This document shows positions 37,745-45,858 of a DNA stretch of 64,000 nucleotides, in pieces. The notes under the pieces were generated by a model that did not search any database, was not told the DNA's origin, and worked only from the letters and a program-made list of their open reading frames with translations. How positions within the stretch are numbered: position 1 is the stretch's first letter; each line of letters starts with the position of its first letter. Location of the stretch: positions 62,001-126,000 of the forward strand of contig NZ_MAEJ01000032.1 in the NCBI RefSeq assembly GCF_009933175.1, in the 5' to 3' direction. Source of the stretch: Candidatus Enterococcus huntleyi (lineage in GTDB: Bacteria > Bacillota > Bacilli > Lactobacillales > Enterococcaceae). The position numbers were made by a program, and so were the translations under genes.

Positions 37745-38503
37745 ATGAAAACACAAAAATTTGAAAACAATCTATTTCAATTAGAAATCAAAACGGAAAA
37801 TGGCGAATCGTTGTTCGATGTTGAGACGGTAGCAAGAAGTTTAGGGATTGTCGATGTAAAAAATGAAATTGAATATGTACGTTGGCAACGAGTAAATAAT
37901 TATCTTGGTAAAAATTCTCCACTTGTGGCGAAAGGTTCATTCATCAGCGAACCCATGGTTTACAAGCTAGCATTCAAAGCAAACAACGCACTCGCTGAAA
38001 AATTCCAAGACTGGTTAGCATCGGAAGTCCTGCCAACAATCAGAAAACACGGCATGTACGCAACAGATGAATTACTAAACAATCCAGACTTGCTGATTGA
38101 AGTAGCAACCAAACTCAAAGAAGAACGCACGTTACGATTGGTTGCCGAACAACGAGTAAATGAATTACAACCGAAGGCGGATTATTACGACCGAATCTTA
38201 AACAACAAAGGATTGGTAACCGTTAGTACAATCGCCAAAAACTACGGTATGAGCGCTGTATCGTTTAATAAATTACTACATGAGTTGGGGATTCAATTCA
38301 ATCAAAGTGGCACATGGCTGCTATACAGTAAGTTCCAAGACAAAGGATACACGCATATTGAGCCATTTGATTATGAAGACAAAAACGGCAATCCGCAAGT
38401 AAAAACACGCATGAAATGGACGCAAAAAGGACACATCTTCTTATATGAAACATTGAAGAATAATAATTACTTACCGATGATTGAACGTGAACAAACAGCA
38501 TAG
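37745..38503 (+). CDS. Phage antirepressor, BRO-N and KilAC domains (copy 1)
   Basis: 252 aa from ATG 37745 (AAGGAGG upstream). N-terminal BRO-like domain (about 1-115: LFDVETVARSLGI, FISEPMVYKLAFKANN, FQDWLASEVLPTIRKHGMY), a helical linker, then a KilAC/ANT domain (about 140-250: GLVTVSTIAKNYGMSAVSFNKLLHELGIQF). Such proteins counter phage repressors or modulate early transcription. A very similar gene follows at 39364. Confidence 0.88.
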   Translation: MKTQKFENNLFQLEIKTENGESLFDVETVARSLGIVDVKNEIEYVRWQRVNNYLGKNSPLVAKGSFISEPMVYKLAFKANNALAEKFQDWLASEVLPTIRKHGMYATDELLNNPDLLIEVATKLKEERTLRLVAEQRVNELQPKADYYDRILNNKGLVTVSTIAKNYGMSAVSFNKLLHELGIQFNQSGTWLLYSKFQDKGYTHIEPFDYEDKNGNPQVKTRMKWTQKGHIFLYETLKNNNYLPMIEREQTA

Positions 38504-38517
38504 GAGGAGGTAACAAA

Positions 38518-38730
38518 ATGAAACGAGATATTTTAAAACGATTTGAACAGTTAGAAAGACATGTTAAGCATGAGGTGGAAACAATTTCCAAAGATTTAAT
38601 TCTTGAATGCGATACGTATGAAGAAATCATTGAAGATATTTGTCAATACTATAAAAGCGAGTTCAAGCTAGACGATTACGTATACCAAGAGATCCATCAA
38701 CAAGCAATGAAGCAAGCTACTAAAAGATAG
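38518..38730 (+). CDS. Small phage protein, 70 aa
   Basis: Unrecognised. GGAGG precedes ATG 38518. Helical, charged protein (LKRFEQLERHVKHEVETIS). In the early operon, 14 nt after antirepressor 1. Confidence 0.6.
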   Translation: MKRDILKRFEQLERHVKHEVETISKDLILECDTYEEIIEDICQYYKSEFKLDDYVYQEIHQQAMKQATKR

Positions 38731-38745
38731 CAGCTTGCAAACCAA

Positions 38746-38910
38746 TTATCTTAGCCCATTCATTCGGTCTTTGCGATTAGATTCGAATACGGCTTTATCA
38801 TTAATTTCTTTTGCACACGAATTAATGATTTCTTGAATTGCTACCAACAATTCAGGAGACGATTTAAGACCATGCCTAGATAAGATAGCTTCTATTTTGT
38901 CAGAATGCAT
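38746..38910 (-). CDS. Small protein on the opposite strand of the early region, 54 aa
   Basis: Minus-strand ATG at 38910 is preceded by TAGGTGG. It encodes 54 aa beginning MHSDKIEAILSRHGLKSSPE, helical and soluble, with a basic end (ESNRKDRMNGLR). An extended -10 (TGCTATAAT, 38967-38959) lies upstream. The orientation matches the lysogeny genes, so it may be expressed in the prophage state. Function unknown. Confidence 0.6.
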   Translation of the reverse strand: MHSDKIEAILSRHGLKSSPELLVAIQEIINSCAKEINDKAVFESNRKDRMNGLR

Positions 38911-38958
38911 ATTTTCACCACCTAATGACTATTTCAGCAGACCACTTGCTGATAACTC

Positions 38959-38967
38959 ATTATAGCA
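38959..38967 (-). promoter_or_regulatory. Extended -10 for the minus-strand 54-aa gene
   Basis: Minus-strand TGCTATAAT; -35 is poor (TTTACT with a long spacer). Confidence 0.45.
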
Positions 38968-39014
38968 AAGGTTAGATTAAATAAGTAAAAGTCACGGAAA
39001 GGAGGCTCTATTAA

Positions 39015-39335
39015 ATGAATAACACATCACAAGAACTAGCTAATATCATTGAGAAAATGATTAACGAACAGGTTTCAGAACAGATGAAAATACTTGAAGA
39101 TACGTATTTTGCTAAATCAAAACAGACTTTATTCACAAAAGAGGAACTAGCTAACAAATGGAGATGTTCAATAACAACAACACACCGCATTCTAAAAGCA
39201 AGCAATATTAAGCCAAAAGAAAAGAGTGGCAAAAATTTCTTATTTGATATTGAAAAAGCTGAAGAAGCTAAGTCTAGTTATGATGGCGAAGAATTACGCA
39301 AGCATGAATTAAATCGTAAAGTACAGACAATGTAG
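39015..39335 (+). CDS. Phage HTH/excisionase-like protein, 106 aa
   Basis: GGAGG precedes ATG 39015. An N-terminal coiled part (ANIIEKMINEQVSEQMKILEDTY) is followed by a helix-turn-helix-like stretch (TKEELANKWRCSITTTHRILKASNI) resembling MerR/excisionase or DUF771 folds. It could bind DNA in replication or transcription control. Low certainty on function. Confidence 0.65.
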   Translation: MNNTSQELANIIEKMINEQVSEQMKILEDTYFAKSKQTLFTKEELANKWRCSITTTHRILKASNIKPKEKSGKNFLFDIEKAEEAKSSYDGEELRKHELNRKVQTM

Positions 39336-39363
39336 TGATGAGTTAATTAAAGGAGGAACACAG

Positions 39364-40125
39364 ATGAACACACAAAAATTTGAAAATAATTTATTTGAAT
39401 TAGAAGTCAAAACAGAAAGTGGAGAGTCATTATTTGATGTTGAGACAGTAGCAAGAAGTTTAGGATTCACTCAAACGAAGAACGGAAAGGAATATATCCG
39501 ATGGGAGACAGTTAATAAATATTTGAAAAAATATCTTTCCCAAGAAGTTGGGAAAAATGACTTTATCAGCGAACCAATGGTATACAAACTAGCATTTAAA
39601 GCGAACAACACTCTAGCCGAAAAATTCCAAGACTGGTTAGCTGCCGAAGTCTTACCGCAAATCAGAAAACACGGTATGTACGCCACAGACGAATTGTTGG
39701 ATAATCCAGATTTGCTAATTGAGGTGGCAACGAAATACAAAGAAGAACGCACGCTACGATTGATTGCTGAGCAACGAGTAAACGAGTTACAGCCGAAAGC
39801 AGATTATTGCGACAAAATTTTAAAAAACAAAGGACTCGTAACGATTACTAGTATTGCTAAAAACTACGGTATGTCTGCACGAAAATTTAATGAGTTGCTA
39901 CATGAATTAGGCATTCAGTTTCCTCAAAGTGGCGCATGGTACCTATACAGAGCTTATCAAGATAAGGGTTATACGCATACTGAGCCATTTGATTATGTAG
40001 ATGGAAACGGAAATACACAGGTGAAGCCAAGAACAAAATGGACTCAAAAGGGGCATCTATTCATCTATAACACATTAAAAGATAACGGTATTTTACCACT
40101 TATTGAACAAGAATATATTGCATAG
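39364..40125 (+). CDS. Phage antirepressor, BRO-N and KilAC domains (copy 2)
   Basis: 253 aa, similar along its whole length to the gene at 37745 (by eye about three quarters identical). Differences concentrate in the BRO-N block at residues 35-75 and at KilAC residues near 170-200. GGAGG precedes ATG 39364. Two paralogues within 1.6 kb indicate duplication or recombination with another phage, and they may recognise different repressors. Confidence 0.88.
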   Translation: MNTQKFENNLFELEVKTESGESLFDVETVARSLGFTQTKNGKEYIRWETVNKYLKKYLSQEVGKNDFISEPMVYKLAFKANNTLAEKFQDWLAAEVLPQIRKHGMYATDELLDNPDLLIEVATKYKEERTLRLIAEQRVNELQPKADYCDKILKNKGLVTITSIAKNYGMSARKFNELLHELGIQFPQSGAWYLYRAYQDKGYTHTEPFDYVDGNGNTQVKPRTKWTQKGHLFIYNTLKDNGILPLIEQEYIA

Positions 40126-40137
40126 GAGGGAACACAG

Positions 40138-40344
40138 ATGAATGACAGAATCATATTTTACTCAAAGAAAAATGGGGTAAACCAATGGTTACCTATATCG
40201 GGAGCAAGTTTATCAGGAATTGAGAAAGTATTCGATATGAAGGAACTTAAAGAGCATAAGCCATTTGCCTACGCTCTAATTGATGGAGTGGAAATAAAAT
40301 TGTTTACAGACCAAGAAAGATTAGTCGCAATTGACATTGCATAG
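40138..40344 (+). CDS. Small phage protein, 68 aa
   Basis: Unrecognised. GGAGG before ATG 40138. Contains YSKKNGVNQWLPISGASLSG; soluble, probably beta-rich. Confidence 0.6.
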   Translation: MNDRIIFYSKKNGVNQWLPISGASLSGIEKVFDMKELKEHKPFAYALIDGVEIKLFTDQERLVAIDIA

Positions 40345-40352
40345 GAGGAAAA

Positions 40353-40493
40353 ATGAAGATTCCGAAAAAGCCAAGTTTCATAAAAAAACCTTATTCAACA
40401 AAAGAAGAGATTGATGCTTGGAATAACTTTGTGACTTTGGTTATAAGCATATCAGCATTTGTATTCTCTATTATTCTCTATTTTCTGAGATAA
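40353..40493 (+). CDS. Small single-pass membrane protein, 46 aa
   Basis: ATG 40353 with AGGAGG upstream. A basic N-terminus (KIPKKPSFIKKPYSTKEE) precedes one C-terminal transmembrane segment (FVTLVISISAFVFSIILYFL). It converges with, and overlaps by 16 nt, the minus-strand gene ending at 40478. Unknown role. Confidence 0.6.
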   Translation: MKIPKKPSFIKKPYSTKEEIDAWNNFVTLVISISAFVFSIILYFLR

Positions 40494-40768
40494 GAAAGAA
40501 CGCTAATTACAAGAGCTACTATGGAAATCACTCTAGTTACTATACTGCTTTGAAATGAAAATAATTCTTTCTTTCCACAAACGGTAATCTTGTAATAGTC
40601 ACCATAATTCATTGCTGGAAACCCAGCAACTTCACCCCAAGTGCCATCAGGTAATTGTTCAATTAGATCATTTTCAATTAAAAAGTCTAGATGCTTGTAC
40701 TTTTCTTTAATTTTGACTTTCTTAAATAAGTTAGCAATCCATAATTTTAAATAAATAGATGTATTCAA
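40478..40768 (-). CDS. Minus-strand membrane-tailed protein, 96 aa
   Basis: The likely start is TTG 40768 after GGTGG. A longer ORF to 40957 begins upstream of the apparent promoter (TGGTATAAT at 40802-40794) and is therefore doubtful. The product has a soluble, winged-helix-like part (KHLDFLIENDLIEQLPDGTWGEV) and a C-terminal membrane segment (VTRVISIVALVISVLSYL). It is transcribed against the early operon, so it may be a lysogenic-state gene such as an exclusion factor (inference). Confidence 0.6.
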   Translation of the reverse strand: MNTSIYLKLWIANLFKKVKIKEKYKHLDFLIENDLIEQLPDGTWGEVAGFPAMNYGDYYKITVCGKKELFSFQSSIVTRVISIVALVISVLSYLRK

Positions 40769-40793
40769 TTTATCGCCACCAGTTTTTAAACTA

Positions 40794-40802
40794 ATTATAC
40801 CA
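40794..40802 (-). promoter_or_regulatory. Extended -10 for the minus-strand 96-aa gene
   Basis: Minus-strand TGGTATAAT; no good -35. Confidence 0.45.
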
Positions 40803-40820
40803 AACGAAAGGATGAATAGC

Positions 40821-40916
40821 ATGATCGATTCAATATTAGAAGCAAACAAGACAATGACTGCCGAATGGCACACAGAAAATGATAAGCCTGAGCCAGTCAG
40901 AAAATCGCTGAAATAA
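40821..40916 (+). CDS. Possible 31-aa phage peptide
   Basis: ATG 40821 lies 9 nt after GAAAGG. Encodes MIDSILEANKTMTAEWHTEN and eleven more residues. Position inside the early operon is the only further support. Confidence 0.35.
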   Translation: MIDSILEANKTMTAEWHTENDKPEPVRKSLK

Positions 40917-40948
40917 ATCAAACAACAGAAAGAAAGGTTGGGAATCAA

Positions 40949-41176
40949 ATGAAGCATGTAACGTTTAGTAAGTTTTTAGAAAAAAATATATTTCTTGCAA
41001 TGACTTGTTTTCTTGTCGGAGTTTTTATTTCAAGATATCTAAGTTCTCAAGTGCTTATATTTCTATTAGGAATTTATGCTGCTGTAGTTGCATTGTATAT
41101 TAACAGCTTGCGATACCTTGTTAAAAAAGACAACAAAAAAGCGACTACGCCGGCCAGCAGTAAGTCGCAAAAGTAA
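40949..41176 (+). CDS. Small membrane protein, 75 aa
   Basis: Two transmembrane segments (IFLAMTCFLVGVFIS and VLIFLLGIYAAVVALYI) and a charged tail. The end of the gene holds a hairpin GCGACT/AGTCGC (41146-41170) that may stop transcription. Unknown role. Confidence 0.6.
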   Translation: MKHVTFSKFLEKNIFLAMTCFLVGVFISRYLSSQVLIFLLGIYAAVVALYINSLRYLVKKDNKKATTPASSKSQK

Positions 41177-41310
41177 TATTCTCTTACAACTATTATAGCA
41201 CATTTTAACAAAAATAGAAAAACTCTTGTAACCGTTGAGAGAGTAAGACTATAAGCGTTAAGTGATACTTGCGATTATATTACGTATTCGCAAAGAGGAG
41301 GAGAAGAAAC

Positions 41311-42114
41311 TTGTTGGATTTAGCTGCTTACAAAATGCATTTGATTGAAAATGAAATCCGTATAAATACTATTAAAAATTATATGAATACTCTTGGTCAG
41401 CTTGATAAATTTTTAACTGACAACAACTTTGATTTAAGTAAGGAGAATGTGATTTTATTCAAGGATTTTATGCGTACAACCGAATATTCAAAAGGGAAAT
41501 ATTATAAAACGAAGACAGTTAATCAAAAAATAACTGCAATCAATATCTACTTTAACTGGTTGGATCGTAAAGAACTTTGTTTGAAATTGGTAAACAATCA
41601 AACAGATTCACATAGAGAATCAATTGATCGTAATGAGTATCGAAAGCTTTTGAAAACCGCTAGTAAAGAAATGTATCTGTTCATGCTGACCGTTGCGAAC
41701 ACTGGTCTAAGAATTACAGAGCTATGCCAGTTGAAAGTAGCAGACCTGGACAGCAAATTACAGTATATAGAGAATAAAGGAAAGATTCGATATATATCAA
41801 TTCCTGTATTTGTGAAGAAACAGTTAAAAAAATACTCATTAGATAATGGGATTGAAGAAACTATATTTTATAAAAATCAAGCAACCTATCGGACAAATTT
41901 AAAATCGATTGCTGGGCGAGCAAAGGTTAGAAAAGACAAGGTTTACCCTCACTCATTCAGACATTATTTTGCCAAAGAATTTATTAAAAATGGTGGCGAC
42001 GCTACAGAGTTACAACAAATGCTTGGCCACGAAAATATTTCAACTACGACGATTTATACAAAGTACAATCCTAATGAATTAGGAGAGCGTTTCAGATCAA
42101 TTAAAAATATTTAG
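41311..42114 (+). CDS. Second tyrosine recombinase inside the prophage
   Basis: 267 aa if started at TTG 41311, which follows GAGGAGGAGA by 7 nt. SAM-like core-binding domain (residues 1-95) and a catalytic domain with R134 (NTGLRITELCQL), H214-x2-R217 (HSFRHYFAKEF), H240 (LGHEN) and Y249 (TIYTKY). All catalytic residues are present. It is plus-strand, 5 kb from the true integrase and just ahead of the replication genes. It has no arm-binding domain, so it is XerC/D-like. It might resolve phage multimers or be a remnant of another element. Confidence 0.88.
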   Translation: MLDLAAYKMHLIENEIRINTIKNYMNTLGQLDKFLTDNNFDLSKENVILFKDFMRTTEYSKGKYYKTKTVNQKITAINIYFNWLDRKELCLKLVNNQTDSHRESIDRNEYRKLLKTASKEMYLFMLTVANTGLRITELCQLKVADLDSKLQYIENKGKIRYISIPVFVKKQLKKYSLDNGIEETIFYKNQATYRTNLKSIAGRAKVRKDKVYPHSFRHYFAKEFIKNGGDATELQQMLGHENISTTTIYTKYNPNELGERFRSIKNI

Positions 42115-42124
42115 GAGTGATAAC

Positions 42125-42913
42125 GTGGCAGAAAGAAGAATGTTTGCTAAGACAATCATAGACAGTGATGCATTTTTGGACATGCCTTTGTCTAGCCAAG
42201 CTTTATATTTCCATCTATCCATGCGTGCTGACGATGATGGATTCATCAACAATCCGAAAAAGCTACAACGAATGGTGGGTTGTGGTGACGATGATTTAAA
42301 ACTACTAATGGCCAAACGATTTATCTTAGTTTTTGACAACGGGGTAATCGTGATTAAACACTGGAAAATCCACAACTACATCAGAATGGATAGATATAAA
42401 CCTACTTTATATCAAGAAGAAAAATCAGAGCTGATAGAAAATGAAAACAAGTCTTATACCTTTAAAAATGAGGTTGTCGATACATCAAAAAATGTTGGTA
42501 TACCAAGTGACGACCATCTGCCATACCAAATGGATACACAGGTTAGGTTAGGTAAGGTTAGGTTAGGTAAGGATAGGGTAGTAGTAAACAAGGAAATCCA
42601 CGACTACTACGAACAAAATGGTTTTGGTGCAATTACTCATAAAACTATGACTGATTTTGATTACTGGGTTAAAGATTTGGTTAAGGTTGGAGCGACAGAA
42701 GAAAACGCAAAATCAATGATTATTCATGCGTTAGGAATTGCTATTGATAATAACGTCAGAAAATATGCCTATGTCAACTCAATTTTGAAAGACTGGGAAA
42801 AGCAAAAATATGTTTCTGTCGAACAAGTCAAAGCAGAGGATAAGAAGAAACCGAAAGAAAAAAATAAGTTGAAAAATAGTGGATCAACAGATTACGAAGA
42901 TTTAGGTTGGTAA
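42125..42913 (+). CDS. Phage replisome organiser-like protein
   Basis: 262 aa, GTG start after TAGGAG. The N-terminal winged-helix part (AERRMFAKTIIDSDAFLDMPLSSQ, FHLSMRADDDGFI) is typical of Firmicute phage replication initiators. The C-terminal part (about 155-225) has a DnaD-like helical pattern (GATEENAKSMIIHALGIAID, YAYVNSILKDWE). In the middle, VRLGKVRLGKDR is coded by iteron-like DNA repeats that may be the origin. It should recruit the loader encoded next. Confidence 0.85.
   Translation: MAERRMFAKTIIDSDAFLDMPLSSQALYFHLSMRADDDGFINNPKKLQRMVGCGDDDLKLLMAKRFILVFDNGVIVIKHWKIHNYIRMDRYKPTLYQEEKSELIENENKSYTFKNEVVDTSKNVGIPSDDHLPYQMDTQVRLGKVRLGKDRVVVNKEIHDYYEQNGFGAITHKTMTDFDYWVKDLVKVGATEENAKSMIIHALGIAIDNNVRKYAYVNSILKDWEKQKYVSVEQVKAEDKKKPKEKNKLKNSGSTDYEDLGW
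42539..42576 (+). repeat. Iteron-like repeats, candidate phage origin
   Basis: The unit GGTTAGGTTAGGTAA occurs twice in direct succession and continues as GGATAGGG, all within the replisome-organiser gene. Intragenic iterons at this place are known origins in other phages; here it is inferred. Confidence 0.55.
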
Positions 42914-42917
42914 GCCA

Positions 42918-43760
42918 ATGGAAAATACTAGAGATATTTTCGGTGCGCTAATTGACAAAATGCTTGAAATAACAGGAACATGTCCACGATGTGAAGACAA
43001 ACTGTACAGTTGGAAAACAAAAAATAAGGACGGAACTGATAGATGCGCTCCAACGTGTATGCACTGTGGATATAAAGATTTAAAAGCAAAAGCAGATGCT
43101 GAAACAAACCTAAGGTATATAGATAATTTGAAGAAACGAGCTGTAGACATGTTGAAATATAGGTCTGTCATTACGGATAGCGAATTATTCGATAAGACCT
43201 TAGATAATTATGTGACATCTGATGAAGAATCTGCACAAGCTTTAGGATACGCTGTGGAGTTTGTAAATGAGGTTGTCAAAGGTAATTCGACCCATATGAT
43301 TTTATCTGGAAAGTCAGGGGTCGGAAAGAGTCATTTGTCAATGGCTGTTTGTTGGGCTGTTTTAGAGGATAGCAAGTATAACAAGAAAGTATTGTTTATT
43401 AATTATCGCGAGCTTTTAGAAAGAAGAAAAGCTTCTTTTAATGATAAAGCAGAAAATAGTAACCAAATTTCTTTATTAAAGGATATCAAAACGGTAGATT
43501 TTGTGGTTATAGATGATTTGGGAGCAGAATTAGGAGGAAACAAGTATTCTGATGCAACCAATTTTAACAATGATGTTTTATATTCTATTCTTGAAGCACG
43601 CCAGAACAAAGCTTTAATAGTAAATACGAATTTGACTTCGAAAGAAATCAAAGCAGCATACGGTGAGAGGATATTATCAAGAATGATGAAGAACGCTATG
43701 CGATACAGTATGCAGTTCAATAAAGCTGTTGATAAACGAATTAAAGGAGTCAGAACATGA
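42918..43760 (+). CDS. DnaC/DnaI-like helicase loader ATPase
   Basis: 280 aa. N-terminal zinc-finger-like cysteines (CPRCEDKLYSW ... CAPTCMHCGYK), then an AAA+ domain with Walker A SGKSGVGKSHL, Walker B VDFVVIDDLGAE and an arginine-rich sensor region (GERILSRMMKNAMRYSM). It loads the replicative helicase at the phage origin. No phage helicase gene is seen here, so the host helicase is likely used. Confidence 0.9.
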   Translation: MENTRDIFGALIDKMLEITGTCPRCEDKLYSWKTKNKDGTDRCAPTCMHCGYKDLKAKADAETNLRYIDNLKKRAVDMLKYRSVITDSELFDKTLDNYVTSDEESAQALGYAVEFVNEVVKGNSTHMILSGKSGVGKSHLSMAVCWAVLEDSKYNKKVLFINYRELLERRKASFNDKAENSNQISLLKDIKTVDFVVIDDLGAELGGNKYSDATNFNNDVLYSILEARQNKALIVNTNLTSKEIKAAYGERILSRMMKNAMRYSMQFNKAVDKRIKGVRT

Positions 43761-43963
43761 AAAAATCAAAAGTTAATGTCGGAGCTGTCTATATGGGAAA
43801 ACCTAGGGGATTTATTAATCGGATCAGATGCCAAGTTTTGAATGTATATGAAAACTCTGTGCATGTAAAAATAATTTGTTGCGTTGACTCAAGGGACGAG
43901 GATAGACAACATAATTTAGATGAACAAACTGTCTGTCCACTCAGCACACTAGAAGAAGTTTAG
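43757..43963 (+). CDS. Small phage protein, 68 aa
   Basis: Unrecognised. Overlaps the loader stop by 4 nt (ATGA). Looks like a small beta-barrel (RIRCQVLNVYENSVHVKIICCV) with three cysteines. Confidence 0.6.
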   Translation: MKKSKVNVGAVYMGKPRGFINRIRCQVLNVYENSVHVKIICCVDSRDEDRQHNLDEQTVCPLSTLEEV

Positions 43964-43973
43964 GAGGATACCT

Positions 43974-44453
43974 ATGGAAATCAAAGAGAATAAAATTACT
44001 ATGGATTTGGTAGATTTCGAAGAATTAGTAAATAAGCAAGTTGAAATAGCCTTGTCGCAAAATAAGAAAAGATATACTGCTCAAAATGTTTTTATGTCAG
44101 TTGCTATTAAAGGGAATGATATAAAGCAAATCAATATGACAAGCCCATTAGTTATTAATTGGATAGATAAGTGTAATGCATACAGCGGAGCGGTCTACAC
44201 GAAAAATATGTTTAACACTAGTGGTTACGGTAGCACATACAAAGTATCCGATACTGGTGTTCACACTCTTCTAAGAAAATTAGCAACTTCTGTATTGGGT
44301 CATGGGAATAATGGAGAAATAAGATACGATGAGTTTGAAATGGCTATTGAATACTATGCTCAGTTTAAAGAATTATGGTTAAGTTTATATGCTGAACGAC
44401 TAAGAATTGAAGGCGAAAAGTTTTTCCTGTCTGATTTAAGTAGTCATGAATAA
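43974..44453 (+). CDS. Phage protein of unknown function, 159 aa
   Basis: AGGAGG before ATG 43974. No family recognised. Soluble, with a short Gly/Ser/Tyr-rich centre (FNTSGYGSTYKVSDTGVH) and helical end. Confidence 0.65.
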   Translation: MEIKENKITMDLVDFEELVNKQVEIALSQNKKRYTAQNVFMSVAIKGNDIKQINMTSPLVINWIDKCNAYSGAVYTKNMFNTSGYGSTYKVSDTGVHTLLRKLATSVLGHGNNGEIRYDEFEMAIEYYAQFKELWLSLYAERLRIEGEKFFLSDLSSHE

Positions 44454-44763
44454 GAAAAGAATCTTTTTAAAGATAGTTGAGTTAACCAAACTCCAGTCTT
44501 GGATGGACAACGAAGAAACTGTAAACAAAGTCGCTAATTTAGGCGCACAACTTTGGTTAATGAGTGATGATGTTAAACAGCCAGATAACGAGAATATCCA
44601 TAAAGGTAAAGGAATCAGAGTGATTTACCCAGACGGACAGGAACAGATATTTGTTTCCCGAGCACACGCAAAACGAGTGGCTAAGATATCTGAAATTACA
44701 ATACGTAAATATTTAGACACCGGGCAATGTGATTCGCGGGGCAGATTGTATGAGAGTTATTAA
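44446..44763 (+). CDS. Phage protein with NUMOD1-like helix, 105 aa
   Basis: Overlaps the previous gene by 8 nt. Its end (SRAHAKRVAKISEITIRKYL) followed by a short basic tail resembles the DNA-binding NUMOD1 repeat. It has no nuclease motif. Role unknown. Confidence 0.6.
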   Translation: MNKKRIFLKIVELTKLQSWMDNEETVNKVANLGAQLWLMSDDVKQPDNENIHKGKGIRVIYPDGQEQIFVSRAHAKRVAKISEITIRKYLDTGQCDSRGRLYESY

Positions 44764-44921
44764 TTAAACGAATAAGAGGAGTGGAGTTGCGGCCGCATGA
44801 AGTACTGCTCCATTTAACCAAACCAAAAAAAGCACACGAAACCCATACCACACAAGCGATACAGCGATATTTATTGACTTGTGATTATGTAGGGTATTCG
44901 CAAATTAGGAGGAAAACGAAA

Positions 44922-45302
44922 ATGAATGGAATTAACTTAGCAGGAGAATTAAATGGGGCTATCAGAAAATTAAGAGAAGAGGACTTGATAGTAACTGGTG
45001 ATATTTCCGATACACACCATACATTTGATGAATTGTATGAGCACCGCTGTTTCTTGTTTGCTGTAATATGTAACCTTTTTCCTCGGAAGGCTTGGAAGTC
45101 ATTACACCATAGTGATGGCACAATGTATGAAGGTATGTTTATTGTTGGGATTGATACGCCAGAAGGAACGTACAGCTATCACTACGAAATGGAACAGTGG
45201 AGCTTGTTTACTGTTCCTGAGTGGGATCGTGCGCCTGAATGGGATGGCCATAAGCCTAAAGATATTGATAGATTGTTTTCTTTGTTGAAACAGGAGGACT
45301 GA
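44922..45302 (+). CDS. Conserved phage protein, 126 aa
   Basis: AGGAGG 9 nt before ATG 44922 sets the start; the frame is open upstream to GTG 44781. Signature HHSDGTMYEGMFIVGIDTPE, YSYHYEMEQWSLF and ...APEWDGHKPKDIDRL is a frequent phage protein type of unknown function. The stretch 44764-44921 has no better gene. Confidence 0.7.
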   Translation: MNGINLAGELNGAIRKLREEDLIVTGDISDTHHTFDELYEHRCFLFAVICNLFPRKAWKSLHHSDGTMYEGMFIVGIDTPEGTYSYHYEMEQWSLFTVPEWDRAPEWDGHKPKDIDRLFSLLKQED

Positions 45303-45303
45303 C

Positions 45304-45858
45304 ATGAGAGAGATTAAGTTTAGAGCGTGGGATTTTTATGAAAAAGAAGTTCTTGAAAATGTCACACCATTGTTTGATGAATTAGGGAATATGATAGCTA
45401 TTGTTACAGATTTTCAAATTATTGGAAGTCCTGGAACATCAGAAATAGAAATCGGGAGTTATGATACCACTTTGAATTGGGATGATTTCCCTTACATTCT
45501 CATGCAATACACAGGATTAAAAGACAAAAATGGTGTTGAGATTTATGAGGGGGACATCGTAGAAGCGTCTTGGGGAAGTGATTATCCTGAAGGTTATCAT
45601 CCAATTTCTATTTATAGAGGTTCAGTGAAATTCGGTGAATATGAACAAGATGGCAGTGGTGGAGAGTATCGTGGTAGCCCGTGTATTGGATTTTACGGTG
45701 AGTTTGTACAAGGAGCGGATAGTGACCGTGAATTTACGAATCTCGATTCCTGGGCATATGAACGTTTCCAGTCTCTTCTTAAATTCGACGAAATTAAAGT
45801 CATCGGCAATATCTATGAAAATCCGGAGTTATTGAAGGAGAGTGGAGCGAGTGAGTGA
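45304..45858 (+). CDS. YopX family phage protein
   Basis: 184 aa with the YopX pattern: REIKFRAWDF at the start, then LMQYTGLKDKNGVEIYEGDIV and a C-terminal IKVIGNIYENPELL. Function is unknown; very common in siphoviruses of Firmicutes. Confidence 0.9.
   Translation: MREIKFRAWDFYEKEVLENVTPLFDELGNMIAIVTDFQIIGSPGTSEIEIGSYDTTLNWDDFPYILMQYTGLKDKNGVEIYEGDIVEASWGSDYPEGYHPISIYRGSVKFGEYEQDGSGGEYRGSPCIGFYGEFVQGADSDREFTNLDSWAYERFQSLLKFDEIKVIGNIYENPELLKESGASE

Noticed and set aside
43403-43720. 105-aa minus-strand ORF opposite the helicase loader
   Set aside because: Antisense shadow of a well-conserved AAA+ gene with no ribosome site.
44781-44921. N-terminal extension of the 44922 gene
   Set aside because: The GTG at 44781 lies directly against its only possible ribosome site, while AGGAGG is ideally placed for ATG 44922.
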